A stretch of 64,000 nt of DNA. Origin: Arthrobacter sulfonylureivorans (GTDB lineage Bacteria > Actinomycetota > Actinomycetes > Actinomycetales > Micrococcaceae). Positions 35,665 through 43,026 of the stretch are shown one piece after another (position 1 is the first letter of the stretch; every line of letters starts with the position of its first letter). Below the pieces are notes generated by a model. It was not told where the DNA came from and ran no database searches. It was given only the letters and a program-made list of their open reading frames with translations. The stretch lies in contig RJAE01000016.1 of the NCBI GenBank assembly GCA_004000035.1, positions 1-64,000 on the forward strand, read 5' to 3'. A program made the translations under genes and the position numbers.

Positions 35665-35713
35665 GCTTCCCTGCCACCTACCTCGGCCTGGTAAACAGGC
35701 CATGGTTGACGCG

Positions 35714-35753
35714 AGGCGCGGTTCCCAGCACGGGAGCCGCGCCTTGCGGTTTT
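35714..35753 (+). terminator. groEL terminator
   Basis: AGGCGCGGTTCCC pairs with GGGAGCCGCGCCT around AGCAC, followed by TTGCGGTTTT. One T-G wobble lies in the stem. It overlaps the stop codon of the minus-strand gene by a base pair or two. Confidence 0.82.
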
Positions 35754-36675
35754 AACTCCTGTCCGTGCGCAGCCAGTCCGGGCCCTCGAGCTGCCAGGCA
35801 TCCAGCTCCGCGGACAGGTTCCGCTTGGCGCGCTCCAGCCACTTCTCCCGCGCTGCAGGTGTGCGGTACAGCGGGTCCAGTTCCAGCAGCCGGCGGACGA
35901 CGGCGGTGCGTCCGGCGGCGAAGTCGGCGTCGGCCACGTGGGCATAGTCTTGGCGGACGTTGCGGACATAGCTACGGTACTCCGCCGGCGCTCCGCCGAG
36001 GACGGCCAGATCGGCATCGCACAACAGCGCCCCGGATTCGTCCTGCGGGCCGGGGGAGTGTTCCGCCGTGAGCAGGACCAGCCGGACCACTTCGGCCGTC
36101 TCGTCAGGGCCGATGCCCGCGGGAGGCAGGCTGGCTGCGGCTAGGTCCGCGGACTCCTGTTCATCCTGGCCAGCGCGGCCGTTGTAGACCGCGTCGTGGA
36201 ACCAGGCCGCCAGCCACACCGCGCGCGGCCGGCGCCCGGAGTCCACGGACGGCGCGAGCTGCCCCAGCGCTTCCAAGACCGCCAGCAGGTGGCCGGGGCC
36301 GTGGTAATGGCGGTGCGGTTCCGCCCAGCGCTCCAGCAGTCCGCGGCCCAGATTCTCCTGCCCGGGCAGCAACTCGTTCCACCGACCCAGCAGTACGCGG
36401 CGCAGTTTTTCCGGGCGCTGCCGGGCCGGGACGCGTAGCCCGCTGGCCTGCAGCCGGCGGGTCAGCTCGCCGGCGCTGACCTCGACAGCTCCCAGCTCGA
36501 CCAGTTCGCGGTAGCGGCTGACCGGCACGTCGTAGTGGTCCCGGTCGAAGGCACGCTCGCGGATCCCGGCGGCCGCGGCGAAGCGGTGCAGCTCGGCCAG
36601 CGAGCTGTCCGAGACGAGGTGCGAGAAGTGCGTGCCGTGGGCGGGCCAGAGCGGAGGATCGATGAGTATTGCCAC
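35752..36675 (-). CDS. DUF4031-HD phosphohydrolase fusion
   Basis: A 307-residue protein of two parts. Residues 1-82 are DUF4031 (MAILIDPPLWPAHGTHFSHL, DHYDVPVSRY). Residues ~95-300 are a COG4339-like HD domain: HRHYHGPGHL, WLAAWFHDAVYN and CDADLAVLG give the H...HD...D metal set. Substrate is unknown; HD proteins of this group may cleave nucleotides. It is divergent from the RNase HI fusion with 51 bases between starts, so they may be co-regulated. Fusion is seen directly; biological role is unknown. Confidence 0.83.
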   Translation of the reverse strand: MAILIDPPLWPAHGTHFSHLVSDSSLAELHRFAAAAGIRERAFDRDHYDVPVSRYRELVELGAVEVSAGELTRRLQASGLRVPARQRPEKLRRVLLGRWNELLPGQENLGRGLLERWAEPHRHYHGPGHLLAVLEALGQLAPSVDSGRRPRAVWLAAWFHDAVYNGRAGQDEQESADLAAASLPPAGIGPDETAEVVRLVLLTAEHSPGPQDESGALLCDADLAVLGGAPAEYRSYVRNVRQDYAHVADADFAAGRTAVVRRLLELDPLYRTPAAREKWLERAKRNLSAELDAWQLEGPDWLRTDRS

Positions 36676-36726
36676 CTGCCCAGCCTAGGGCCAGGAATGT
36701 CGGCCGGATCTGAAAAGATGGAAATC

Positions 36727-37731
36727 ATGACTATCACTGCTGCCGCCGACGGCTCCGCCCTCGGCAACCCCGGTCCGGCCGGCTGGGCTTGGTACATCGA
36801 CAACACGGCGTGGGCTGCCGGCGGCTGGCCGCACGGCACCAACAACCAAGGCGAACTAATGGCCGTGCTGGATCTGTTCCGGGCAACCGCGCACGTGCCC
36901 CAGGAGCACCTGCGCGTGCTGTGCGACAGCCAGTACGTGATCAACTGCGTGACCAAGTGGATGCCGGGCTGGAAACGGCGCGGCTGGAAGAAGGCCGACG
37001 GGAAGCCGGTGCTGAACGTCGACTTGCTCAAGGACATCGACGCAGTGATCAAGGGACGCAGCTACGAGTTCGAATGGGTCAAGGGCCACGCCGGCCACCC
37101 GCTGAACGAGGCCGCCGACGAACGGGCCCGCGCGGTGGCCGTGGCCTTCCAGAACGGAACCGGTGCACCGGCGGGTCCGGGGTTCCCGGGCGGACCGGGC
37201 ACCTCGGGCAGCGCGGTTCTGGGAGCTGCGTCGGCCGGCGCGGCCCGTGCGGGAACCAGCCCGGCCGGCCGCCCAGCGGCGGAGCCCGTTCCTGCCCGCA
37301 ACGGGTCACGGCCGGCAGTGGCAATGACCCCTGAACCGGATCTGTTCTCCGAACTGGAGGACTTCGCCAGCGACGAGGCGGCCGAGGGGTCGCCGGAAGA
37401 GCTGGTGGTCCGGTTGGAACAGCAACTTCTCAGCCCCGCGGTCCGCGCGGACTTCGGCCGGCTGGCTGTGCTGCTGCACCCTGACTTCGCCGAGATCGGC
37501 GAAGCCGGCCGGATGTGGACGCGGGACGCGATGATCAGCGAACTCCAGGAAAGCCCTGAGCTGGATGCCTCGCTGGAGGTCTTCGCCGTCGAACGGCTCG
37601 GCGAAGACAGCATCCTGCTGACCTACCGCAGTATCCGCCGCGAGGGGTCCGCCCTGCGCAGTTCGCTCTGGCTGCGGGACGGCCAACAGTGGCGCCTGCG
37701 CTTCCACCAGGGCACACCCGAACAGGGCTGA
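36727..37731 (+). CDS. RNase HI fused to a DUF4440 / NTF2-like domain
   Basis: A 334-residue protein. Residues 1-145 are RNase HI with the DEDD set intact: Asp8 (AADGS), Glu43 (NNQGEL), Asp67 (CDSQY) and Asp131 (AADERA), plus the KGHAGHP loop; it should cut RNA in RNA-DNA hybrids. Residues ~150-215 are a Pro/Ala/Gly linker. Residues ~225-330 are a DUF4440 (SnoaL/NTF2-like) domain, LLHPDFAEIGEAGRMWTR and WRLRFHQGT. The ATG at 36727 was chosen by homology; another at 36718 is possible. The NTF2-like part probably binds a small ligand or partner. Confidence 0.85.
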   Translation: MTITAAADGSALGNPGPAGWAWYIDNTAWAAGGWPHGTNNQGELMAVLDLFRATAHVPQEHLRVLCDSQYVINCVTKWMPGWKRRGWKKADGKPVLNVDLLKDIDAVIKGRSYEFEWVKGHAGHPLNEAADERARAVAVAFQNGTGAPAGPGFPGGPGTSGSAVLGAASAGAARAGTSPAGRPAAEPVPARNGSRPAVAMTPEPDLFSELEDFASDEAAEGSPEELVVRLEQQLLSPAVRADFGRLAVLLHPDFAEIGEAGRMWTRDAMISELQESPELDASLEVFAVERLGEDSILLTYRSIRREGSALRSSLWLRDGQQWRLRFHQGTPEQG

Positions 37732-37762
37732 GCGGCGGCGCCCGCACCCGGCCGGACAGTGC

Positions 37763-38053
37763 TCAGGCCAGGAACATCCGGGCGTTGGCTTCCTCCGCCT
37801 GCAGGTACTGCTGCGAGGCGTGGGACAACGCCGCGTTGATGCTGGCCAGGGATTCCTCCACTTTCAGCTGGGTGGCCCGCCAGTCCGTGACGAGTTGCTG
37901 GAAGTTCGCTGCCGCCGCGCCGGTCCAGAGCGACTCCAACTCGCGCAGTCCGGACTGCATGGTGTTCACCTCCGCCTGCAGCCGCCCGATGGTGCCCTGC
38001 ACCGCCATGCTCTTGGCGGCGAGGGCCTCGCTGTCTACTTGGAATACGGCCAT
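37763..38053 (-). CDS. WXG100 family (ESAT-6-like) protein
   Basis: A 96-residue two-helix hairpin protein. W-T-G at residues 43-45 marks the turn; Ala/Gln-rich helices flank it. WXG100 proteins are type VII secretion substrates. GGAGG lies before the ATG. No ESX core component or partner is encoded nearby, so it would have to use a secretion system elsewhere. A C-terminal YxxxE-like signal (YLQAEEANARM) is present. Confidence 0.86.
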   Translation of the reverse strand: MAVFQVDSEALAAKSMAVQGTIGRLQAEVNTMQSGLRELESLWTGAAAANFQQLVTDWRATQLKVEESLASINAALSHASQQYLQAEEANARMFLA

Positions 38054-38171
38054 GGTGTCCTCCGCTGGTGGTGTATCTATCCGACACCGTTCAGGCTAGG
38101 CAGCCGTGGACGCTGCCGCGAGGCTCCGGCCGCCGGTTGTGGATAACCGGATGCGTCGGGAGCGTTGTGGA

Positions 38172-39632
38172 TTAGCCGAGGTCGAAGGGCTCGTCTTCGT
38201 CCGCCTGCGGATGGAAGGGGATCCTGATGGACATGGTGGCGCCGCCGCCCGGCGTCTCCGTCAGCCGTACCGTGCCGTCGTGCTGGGCCACCAGGGCCGC
38301 AACGATGGCTAGGCCCAAGCCCGTCCCGCCGGTTTCGCGATGGCGTGAAGTGTCCGCCCGGTAGAAGCGTTCGAACACCCGCGCCGCCTCGTCTTCGGAA
38401 ATACCGGGACCATGGTCGCGGATCTCGAGGACGGAATCCAGCCGGTCGTCGATCACCGGTTGGACGCCGACGGCGATCTCCAGCGGCGAACCCTCGGGGG
38501 TGTAGCGCAGGGCGTTGGTGACCAGGTTGGCCACCACCTGGCGCAGCCGGGCTTCGTCGCCGCGGATGGGGGCCGGCCGCGGCGCACCGCCGTCGAGCCC
38601 CACCACGGTGATCACCCGGTCCGGTGCGCTGGCCCGCGCGTCCAAGGCGGCATCGTTGCCGAGCATAAGAAGGTCCAGCGGTTTGGCTTCGAGGGGACGC
38701 TGTTCGTCCACCCGGGCCAGCGTCAGCAGGTCATCCACCAGTTGGCCCATGCGCTTGGCTTCGCTTTCGATTCGGCCCATCGCGGCGCCGACGTCCTCCG
38801 GCGACTGCAGCGCCCCGTGCCGGTACAGCTCCGAAAAGCCGCGGATGGTGACCAGCGGGGTGCGCAGTTCGTGTGAGGCATCCTGAACGAAACGGCGCAT
38901 CCGCTGCTCGGAAGCGCTACGCGAGGCGAAGGCTGTTTCGATGTGGGCGAGCATGGCATTCAACGAACTGGCGAGCCGGCCGACCTCGGATGCGGGGTTG
39001 ACCACCTCAACGCGGCGCGAGAGGTCGCCGGCGGCAATGGCTGCGGCTGTTCTGTCCACCCGGCTCAAGGGCTGGAAGGACCGGGTCACCGCCAGCCATG
39101 CGATGCCGATGGCCGCGACCGTCGAAGACACGCCGATCAGAAGTGTGCTCACCGAAACCTTGTTGAAGGTCTCGTTGACCTCGTTGTAGCTCACCGCAAC
39201 TGCGACGGAGCCGGCACCATTTTGCAGCGGCGTCACAAACACCCGCCAGCCGTCGCTGTCCCGCTCGATCCCCGGAACGAAGAAACCTTTGCCTTGGACG
39301 GCGGCCGCCTCGTCCGGAGAAATGGTCGGCAGGTCCGGGCGGTCGTCGGGGTTGTTGGTATCGATGCTGATCTGGCCGTCGCGTGACAGCAAAGCGCCGT
39401 AGTACCGCTCTGACGGGTAGGGGTTTTGGGTGGGGTTGGTCGCCTCGCGGACCAGGAAGGAGGAGATGGCCTGGCGGTTCTTAAGCAAGTCAGCGTCGAG
39501 TTGCTTCACCAGCGTGTCATGCAGCAGGGTCAGGGTTAGCACCGAAATGACCGTCAGGGTGGCGACCATGAGCACACCCATGATCAGGACCAGTTGCGAC
39601 CGCAGGGATGCTGACCTCCAGCGTTCAACCAT
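38172..39632 (-). CDS. sensor histidine kinase
   Basis: A 486-residue membrane kinase. Two transmembrane helices (about 13-38 and 180-205) frame an extracytoplasmic sensor of ~140 residues. HAMP follows, then HisKA with DASHELRTPLV, and HATPase_c with the N-box NLVTNALRYTP, DHGPGIS and GGTGLGLAI. It resembles the TcrY/TrcS branch. It starts three bases after the response regulator stop, so they form an operon. The signal is unknown. Confidence 0.93.
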   Translation of the reverse strand: MVERWRSASLRSQLVLIMGVLMVATLTVISVLTLTLLHDTLVKQLDADLLKNRQAISSFLVREATNPTQNPYPSERYYGALLSRDGQISIDTNNPDDRPDLPTISPDEAAAVQGKGFFVPGIERDSDGWRVFVTPLQNGAGSVAVAVSYNEVNETFNKVSVSTLLIGVSSTVAAIGIAWLAVTRSFQPLSRVDRTAAAIAAGDLSRRVEVVNPASEVGRLASSLNAMLAHIETAFASRSASEQRMRRFVQDASHELRTPLVTIRGFSELYRHGALQSPEDVGAAMGRIESEAKRMGQLVDDLLTLARVDEQRPLEAKPLDLLMLGNDAALDARASAPDRVITVVGLDGGAPRPAPIRGDEARLRQVVANLVTNALRYTPEGSPLEIAVGVQPVIDDRLDSVLEIRDHGPGISEDEAARVFERFYRADTSRHRETGGTGLGLAIVAALVAQHDGTVRLTETPGGGATMSIRIPFHPQADEDEPFDLG

Positions 39633-39635
39633 CGA

Positions 39636-40346
39636 TCAGCGGCGGTCGGCCGTACGCAGCAGGTACCCCACGCCGCGCTTGGTCTGAATCAGCGGCGGCG
39701 TGTCCGGATTCGTGTCGATTTTCCGCCGCAGGTAGGAGATGTAGGACTCGACGATCGAGGCGTCGCCGTTGAAGTCGTACTCCCAGACATGGTCCAGGAT
39801 CTGCGCCTTGGACAGCACCCGGTTCGGGTTCAGCATCAGGTAGCGCAGCAGCTTGAACTCGGTGGGGGAGAGGTCAATGACTTCGCCGCCGCGGCGGACT
39901 TCGTGCGCGTCGTCGTCGAGCTCCAAGTCATCCACCTGGATGACCGCGTCGTCCGCCAGCAGAGGCCGGGTGCGGCGGAGCACGGCCCGGATCCGGGCCA
40001 CCACCTCGTCCAGGCTGAACGGCTTAGTCACGTAATCGTCGCCGCCCACCGTCAGGCCGGTGACCTTGTCTTCGGTCTCGTCCCGGGCGGTCAGGAAGAC
40101 CACCGGAAAATGACGGCCGGCGGCCCGGAGCTTGCGGGTCACGGTGAAGCCGTCCATGTCCGGAAGCATGACATCAAGCACGGCCAAATCGGGCATGTGT
40201 GCTTCGGCAGCGTCCAAAGCCTCGCGGCCATTGGCGGCAGCCACTACCTCAAACCCGGCGAACCGCAGCGAAGTCGACAGCAGTTCCCGGATGTTCGGCT
40301 CGTCGTCGACGACCAGCAGTTTGGCTTCGGGCTCAGGCTTTTTCAC
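39636..40346 (-). CDS. OmpR-family response regulator
   Basis: A 236-residue regulator. The receiver domain holds the acidic pair (VVDDEPN), phospho-acceptor Asp (LAVLDVMLPDMDGF), Thr (FLTAR) and Lys (TKPFS). The winged-helix DNA-binding domain follows (LSPTEFKLLRYLMLNPNRVL). The GTG start in front of KKPEPEAK was chosen; an ATG 18 codons earlier has a weaker context. It heads the two-gene operon with the kinase. Confidence 0.93.
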   Translation of the reverse strand: MKKPEPEAKLLVVDDEPNIRELLSTSLRFAGFEVVAAANGREALDAAEAHMPDLAVLDVMLPDMDGFTVTRKLRAAGRHFPVVFLTARDETEDKVTGLTVGGDDYVTKPFSLDEVVARIRAVLRRTRPLLADDAVIQVDDLELDDDAHEVRRGGEVIDLSPTEFKLLRYLMLNPNRVLSKAQILDHVWEYDFNGDASIVESYISYLRRKIDTNPDTPPLIQTKRGVGYLLRTADRR

Positions 40347-40430
40347 GTTCCCAGTGTGCTCCCGGTTTCTGGGAGTTTGCTGAATGGATGCTGCAGGCAA
40401 TCATGGCCTGCGCTGAGGGCGGCGGCTCGG

Positions 40431-41258
40431 TCAGCCGCGGCGGCTGAACAGCTCCACCGGGGCAAGCGTGCCCTGCCGGACTCCCGCCGCCAGGTTCCCG
40501 ATCTTCACCCTGGCGTCCGTGCCCATATGCAGGTGCATGCCCAGCGGCGGAGCACCGGAAGCGGACATCTTGTCCTGAGTCCGCTGCAGGAACTCGACAG
40601 CGAAACCGTGCCGGTTGCGTTCGCCCTCCAGCCGGAAGCCGGCCGCCGTCAGGGCGGCAAGGTATCCGGTGCGGTCTTCCAGGAATGACGAGGCCGGTGT
40701 GGATGCCCAAGGCAGCGGGAACTGCGGAGTGCTCGCGGACATGGACATGATGTCGTAAAGCGCAAAGATGCCTCCCGGCTTCAGCACCCGGTGTATCTCG
40801 CGGAAGGCGGCCGCCTTGTCGGGAATGTTCATGCCCACGTGCAGCATGGTCGCCGCATCGAAACTGCCGTCGTCGAACGGCAGCTCCAGGGCGCTGGCCA
40901 CGCTGAACTGGACCAGCGCCTCCAACCCGGAGCGCCGGGTGAGCGATTCGGCCGTCCGCACCGACCCGGGCGTCAGATCCACACCCTGGACCGTGACGCC
41001 CAGATGGTGGGCCAGATAGCGGGCGGGCCCGCCTATCCCGCAGCCAACGTCGAGCACCCGCATACCGGCGCGCATACCGGCCCCTTCGGCCACCGACTGC
41101 GTGGCGTCGGTGCCGCCGATGTGCAGCTGGTCCGCCGCCGCCAGCACGTCCGGGTCGATGTTGTCCGGATCGTGGCCAAGCGCAGCCAATCCGTCCAGGA
41201 TGAGGGCCTCCAGGCCGGGATGCTCATAGTGGGCGGCGACGTCGTCTTCGATGTCCAT
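40431..41258 (-). CDS. class I SAM-dependent methyltransferase (UbiE-like)
   Basis: A 275-residue methyltransferase with motif I VLDVGCGIGGPARYLA, acidic loop GVDLTPG, and FDAATMLHVGMNI as motif IV. It resembles the sarcosine/glycine or sterol methyltransferase branch of UbiE-like enzymes, but the substrate is not assignable. The N-terminal ~65 residues include a helical lid (HPGLEALILDGLAALG). TTGGAGG lies before the ATG. It is a monocistronic-looking gene upstream of the response regulator. Confidence 0.85.
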   Translation of the reverse strand: MDIEDDVAAHYEHPGLEALILDGLAALGHDPDNIDPDVLAAADQLHIGGTDATQSVAEGAGMRAGMRVLDVGCGIGGPARYLAHHLGVTVQGVDLTPGSVRTAESLTRRSGLEALVQFSVASALELPFDDGSFDAATMLHVGMNIPDKAAAFREIHRVLKPGGIFALYDIMSMSASTPQFPLPWASTPASSFLEDRTGYLAALTAAGFRLEGERNRHGFAVEFLQRTQDKMSASGAPPLGMHLHMGTDARVKIGNLAAGVRQGTLAPVELFSRRG

Positions 41259-41370
41259 AGCAGCCTCCAACCGGTCGGGATGCCACGAGTGTACGCCCGG
41301 ACCGAGGCCGTCCGTCCGCCCGCCGCGGGCCGGAACACCGGCTCTCCGCGGCGAAGACGGGGCGAAGAGG

Positions 41371-43026
41371 TTATCCCTGCACCACGTCTTTGGCGTCCTT
41401 GATGGTGTAGGCGTAGCCCTGCTCGGCCAGGAAACGCTGCCGCTTGGCGGCGAAGTCCTGGTCCAGCGTGTCCCGCGCCACCACGGTGTAGAACCGCGCG
41501 GACCGGCCGTCCGCCTTGGGCCGCAGCAGCCGGCCCAGCCGCTGGGCTTCCTCCTGCCGGGAACCGAACGATCCGGAGACCTGGATGGCCACGGTGGCTT
41601 CGGGCAGGTCGATGGAGAAGTTGGCCACCTTGGAGACCACCAGCGTCTGCAGCTCGCCGCGGCGGAACGCGCCGAACAGCCGCTGCCGTTCCTTGACCGA
41701 GGTGCCGCCCTTGATCACCGGCGCGTCCAGATGCTCGGCGATCTCGTCCAGCTGGTCAATGTACTGTCCGATCACCAGCAGTTGCTCGCCCTCGTGCGCC
41801 TTCACCAGCGCATCCACCACCGGCGTTTTGGTCGGGGAGGTCGCGCACAGCCGGTACTTGTCGCCGTCGTCGGCCATGGCGTACGCCACCCGCTCGTCCC
41901 GCGGCAGATCCACCCGGACTTCCACGCAGTCGGCCGGGGCGATGTAGCCCTGCGCCTCGATGTCCTTCCACGGGGCGTCATAACGTTTGGGCCCGATCAG
42001 CGAGAACACTTCGCCCTCGCGGCCGTCCTCGCGCACCAACGTGGCAGTCAGCCCCAGCCGCCGCCGCGCCTGCAGGTCGGCCGTCATCCGGAACATCGGG
42101 GCCGGCAGCAGGTGTACCTCGTCGTAAATGATCAGGCCCCAGTCGTTGGCATCCAGCAGCTCAAGGTGCGGGTACAGTCCGCCGCGGCGCATGGTCAGCA
42201 CCTGGTAGGTGGCGATGGTGACCGGCCGGATTTCCTTGACCGAGCCGGAGTACTCACCCACCTCCTCGGCTGTCAGCGAGGTCCGCCGGACCAGCTCGTC
42301 CTTCCACTGCCGCGCGGAGACCGTGTTGGTGACCAGGATCAGCGTGGTGGTGGAACTGGTGGCCATGGCGGCCGCGCCGACCAGCGTCTTGCCGGCCCCG
42401 CACGGCAGCACCACGACGCCGGATCCGCCGGCCCAGAAGTTCTCCACGGCCAGCCGCTGGTACGGCCGCAGCTGCCAGCCGCCCGGCTTCGCGGATTCGG
42501 CCAGCGCTATCGGATGCGGCCTGCCGTCGACATAGCCGGCCAGGTCCTCCGCGGGCCAGCCGAGCTTGAGCAGCAGCTGCTTGAGCTGCCCGCGCTGCGA
42601 GGAATGCACCACCGTGGTCTCGGCGTCGATCCGCGGGCCCAACAGCGGCTGGATCTTCTTGGCGTGCATGACTTCTTCGAGCACCGGGTAGTCGGTGGTG
42701 CGCAGCACCAGGCCATGCTGCGGGTCCTTCTCCAGCCGCAGCCGCCCGTACCGGGACATGGTCTCCTCGATGTCCACCAACAGCGCGTGCGGCACCGGGA
42801 AGCGGGAGTAGTTCAGCAGCGTGTCCAGCACCTGTTCGGCATCCAAGCCGGCGGCGCGGGCGTTCCACAGCCCCAACGGAGTGATCCGGTAAGAATGCAT
42901 ATGCTCCGGCGCCCGCTCCAGCTCCGCGAACGCGGCGATGGCATGCCGGGCCTCGTTCGCCTGCTCATGGTCCACCTCCAGCAGGATGGTCTTGTCGCTC
43001 TGGACGATCAAGGGTCCGTCGGCCAT
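41371..43026 (-). CDS. DNA repair helicase XPB (bacterial type)
   Basis: A 551-residue superfamily 2 helicase. Walker A is PCGAGKT at residues 209-215, the DEVH box is at 302-305, and motif VI sits in SRQEEAQRLGRLLRPK. An N-terminal damage-recognition-like domain covers residues 1-180. Bacterial XPB unwinds DNA 3'-5' and is thought to act in repair. It starts immediately after the stop codon of the helicase-associated protein (TGA-ATG), so the two are surely co-translated. Confidence 0.93.
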   Translation of the reverse strand: MADGPLIVQSDKTILLEVDHEQANEARHAIAAFAELERAPEHMHSYRITPLGLWNARAAGLDAEQVLDTLLNYSRFPVPHALLVDIEETMSRYGRLRLEKDPQHGLVLRTTDYPVLEEVMHAKKIQPLLGPRIDAETTVVHSSQRGQLKQLLLKLGWPAEDLAGYVDGRPHPIALAESAKPGGWQLRPYQRLAVENFWAGGSGVVVLPCGAGKTLVGAAAMATSSTTTLILVTNTVSARQWKDELVRRTSLTAEEVGEYSGSVKEIRPVTIATYQVLTMRRGGLYPHLELLDANDWGLIIYDEVHLLPAPMFRMTADLQARRRLGLTATLVREDGREGEVFSLIGPKRYDAPWKDIEAQGYIAPADCVEVRVDLPRDERVAYAMADDGDKYRLCATSPTKTPVVDALVKAHEGEQLLVIGQYIDQLDEIAEHLDAPVIKGGTSVKERQRLFGAFRRGELQTLVVSKVANFSIDLPEATVAIQVSGSFGSRQEEAQRLGRLLRPKADGRSARFYTVVARDTLDQDFAAKRQRFLAEQGYAYTIKDAKDVVQG

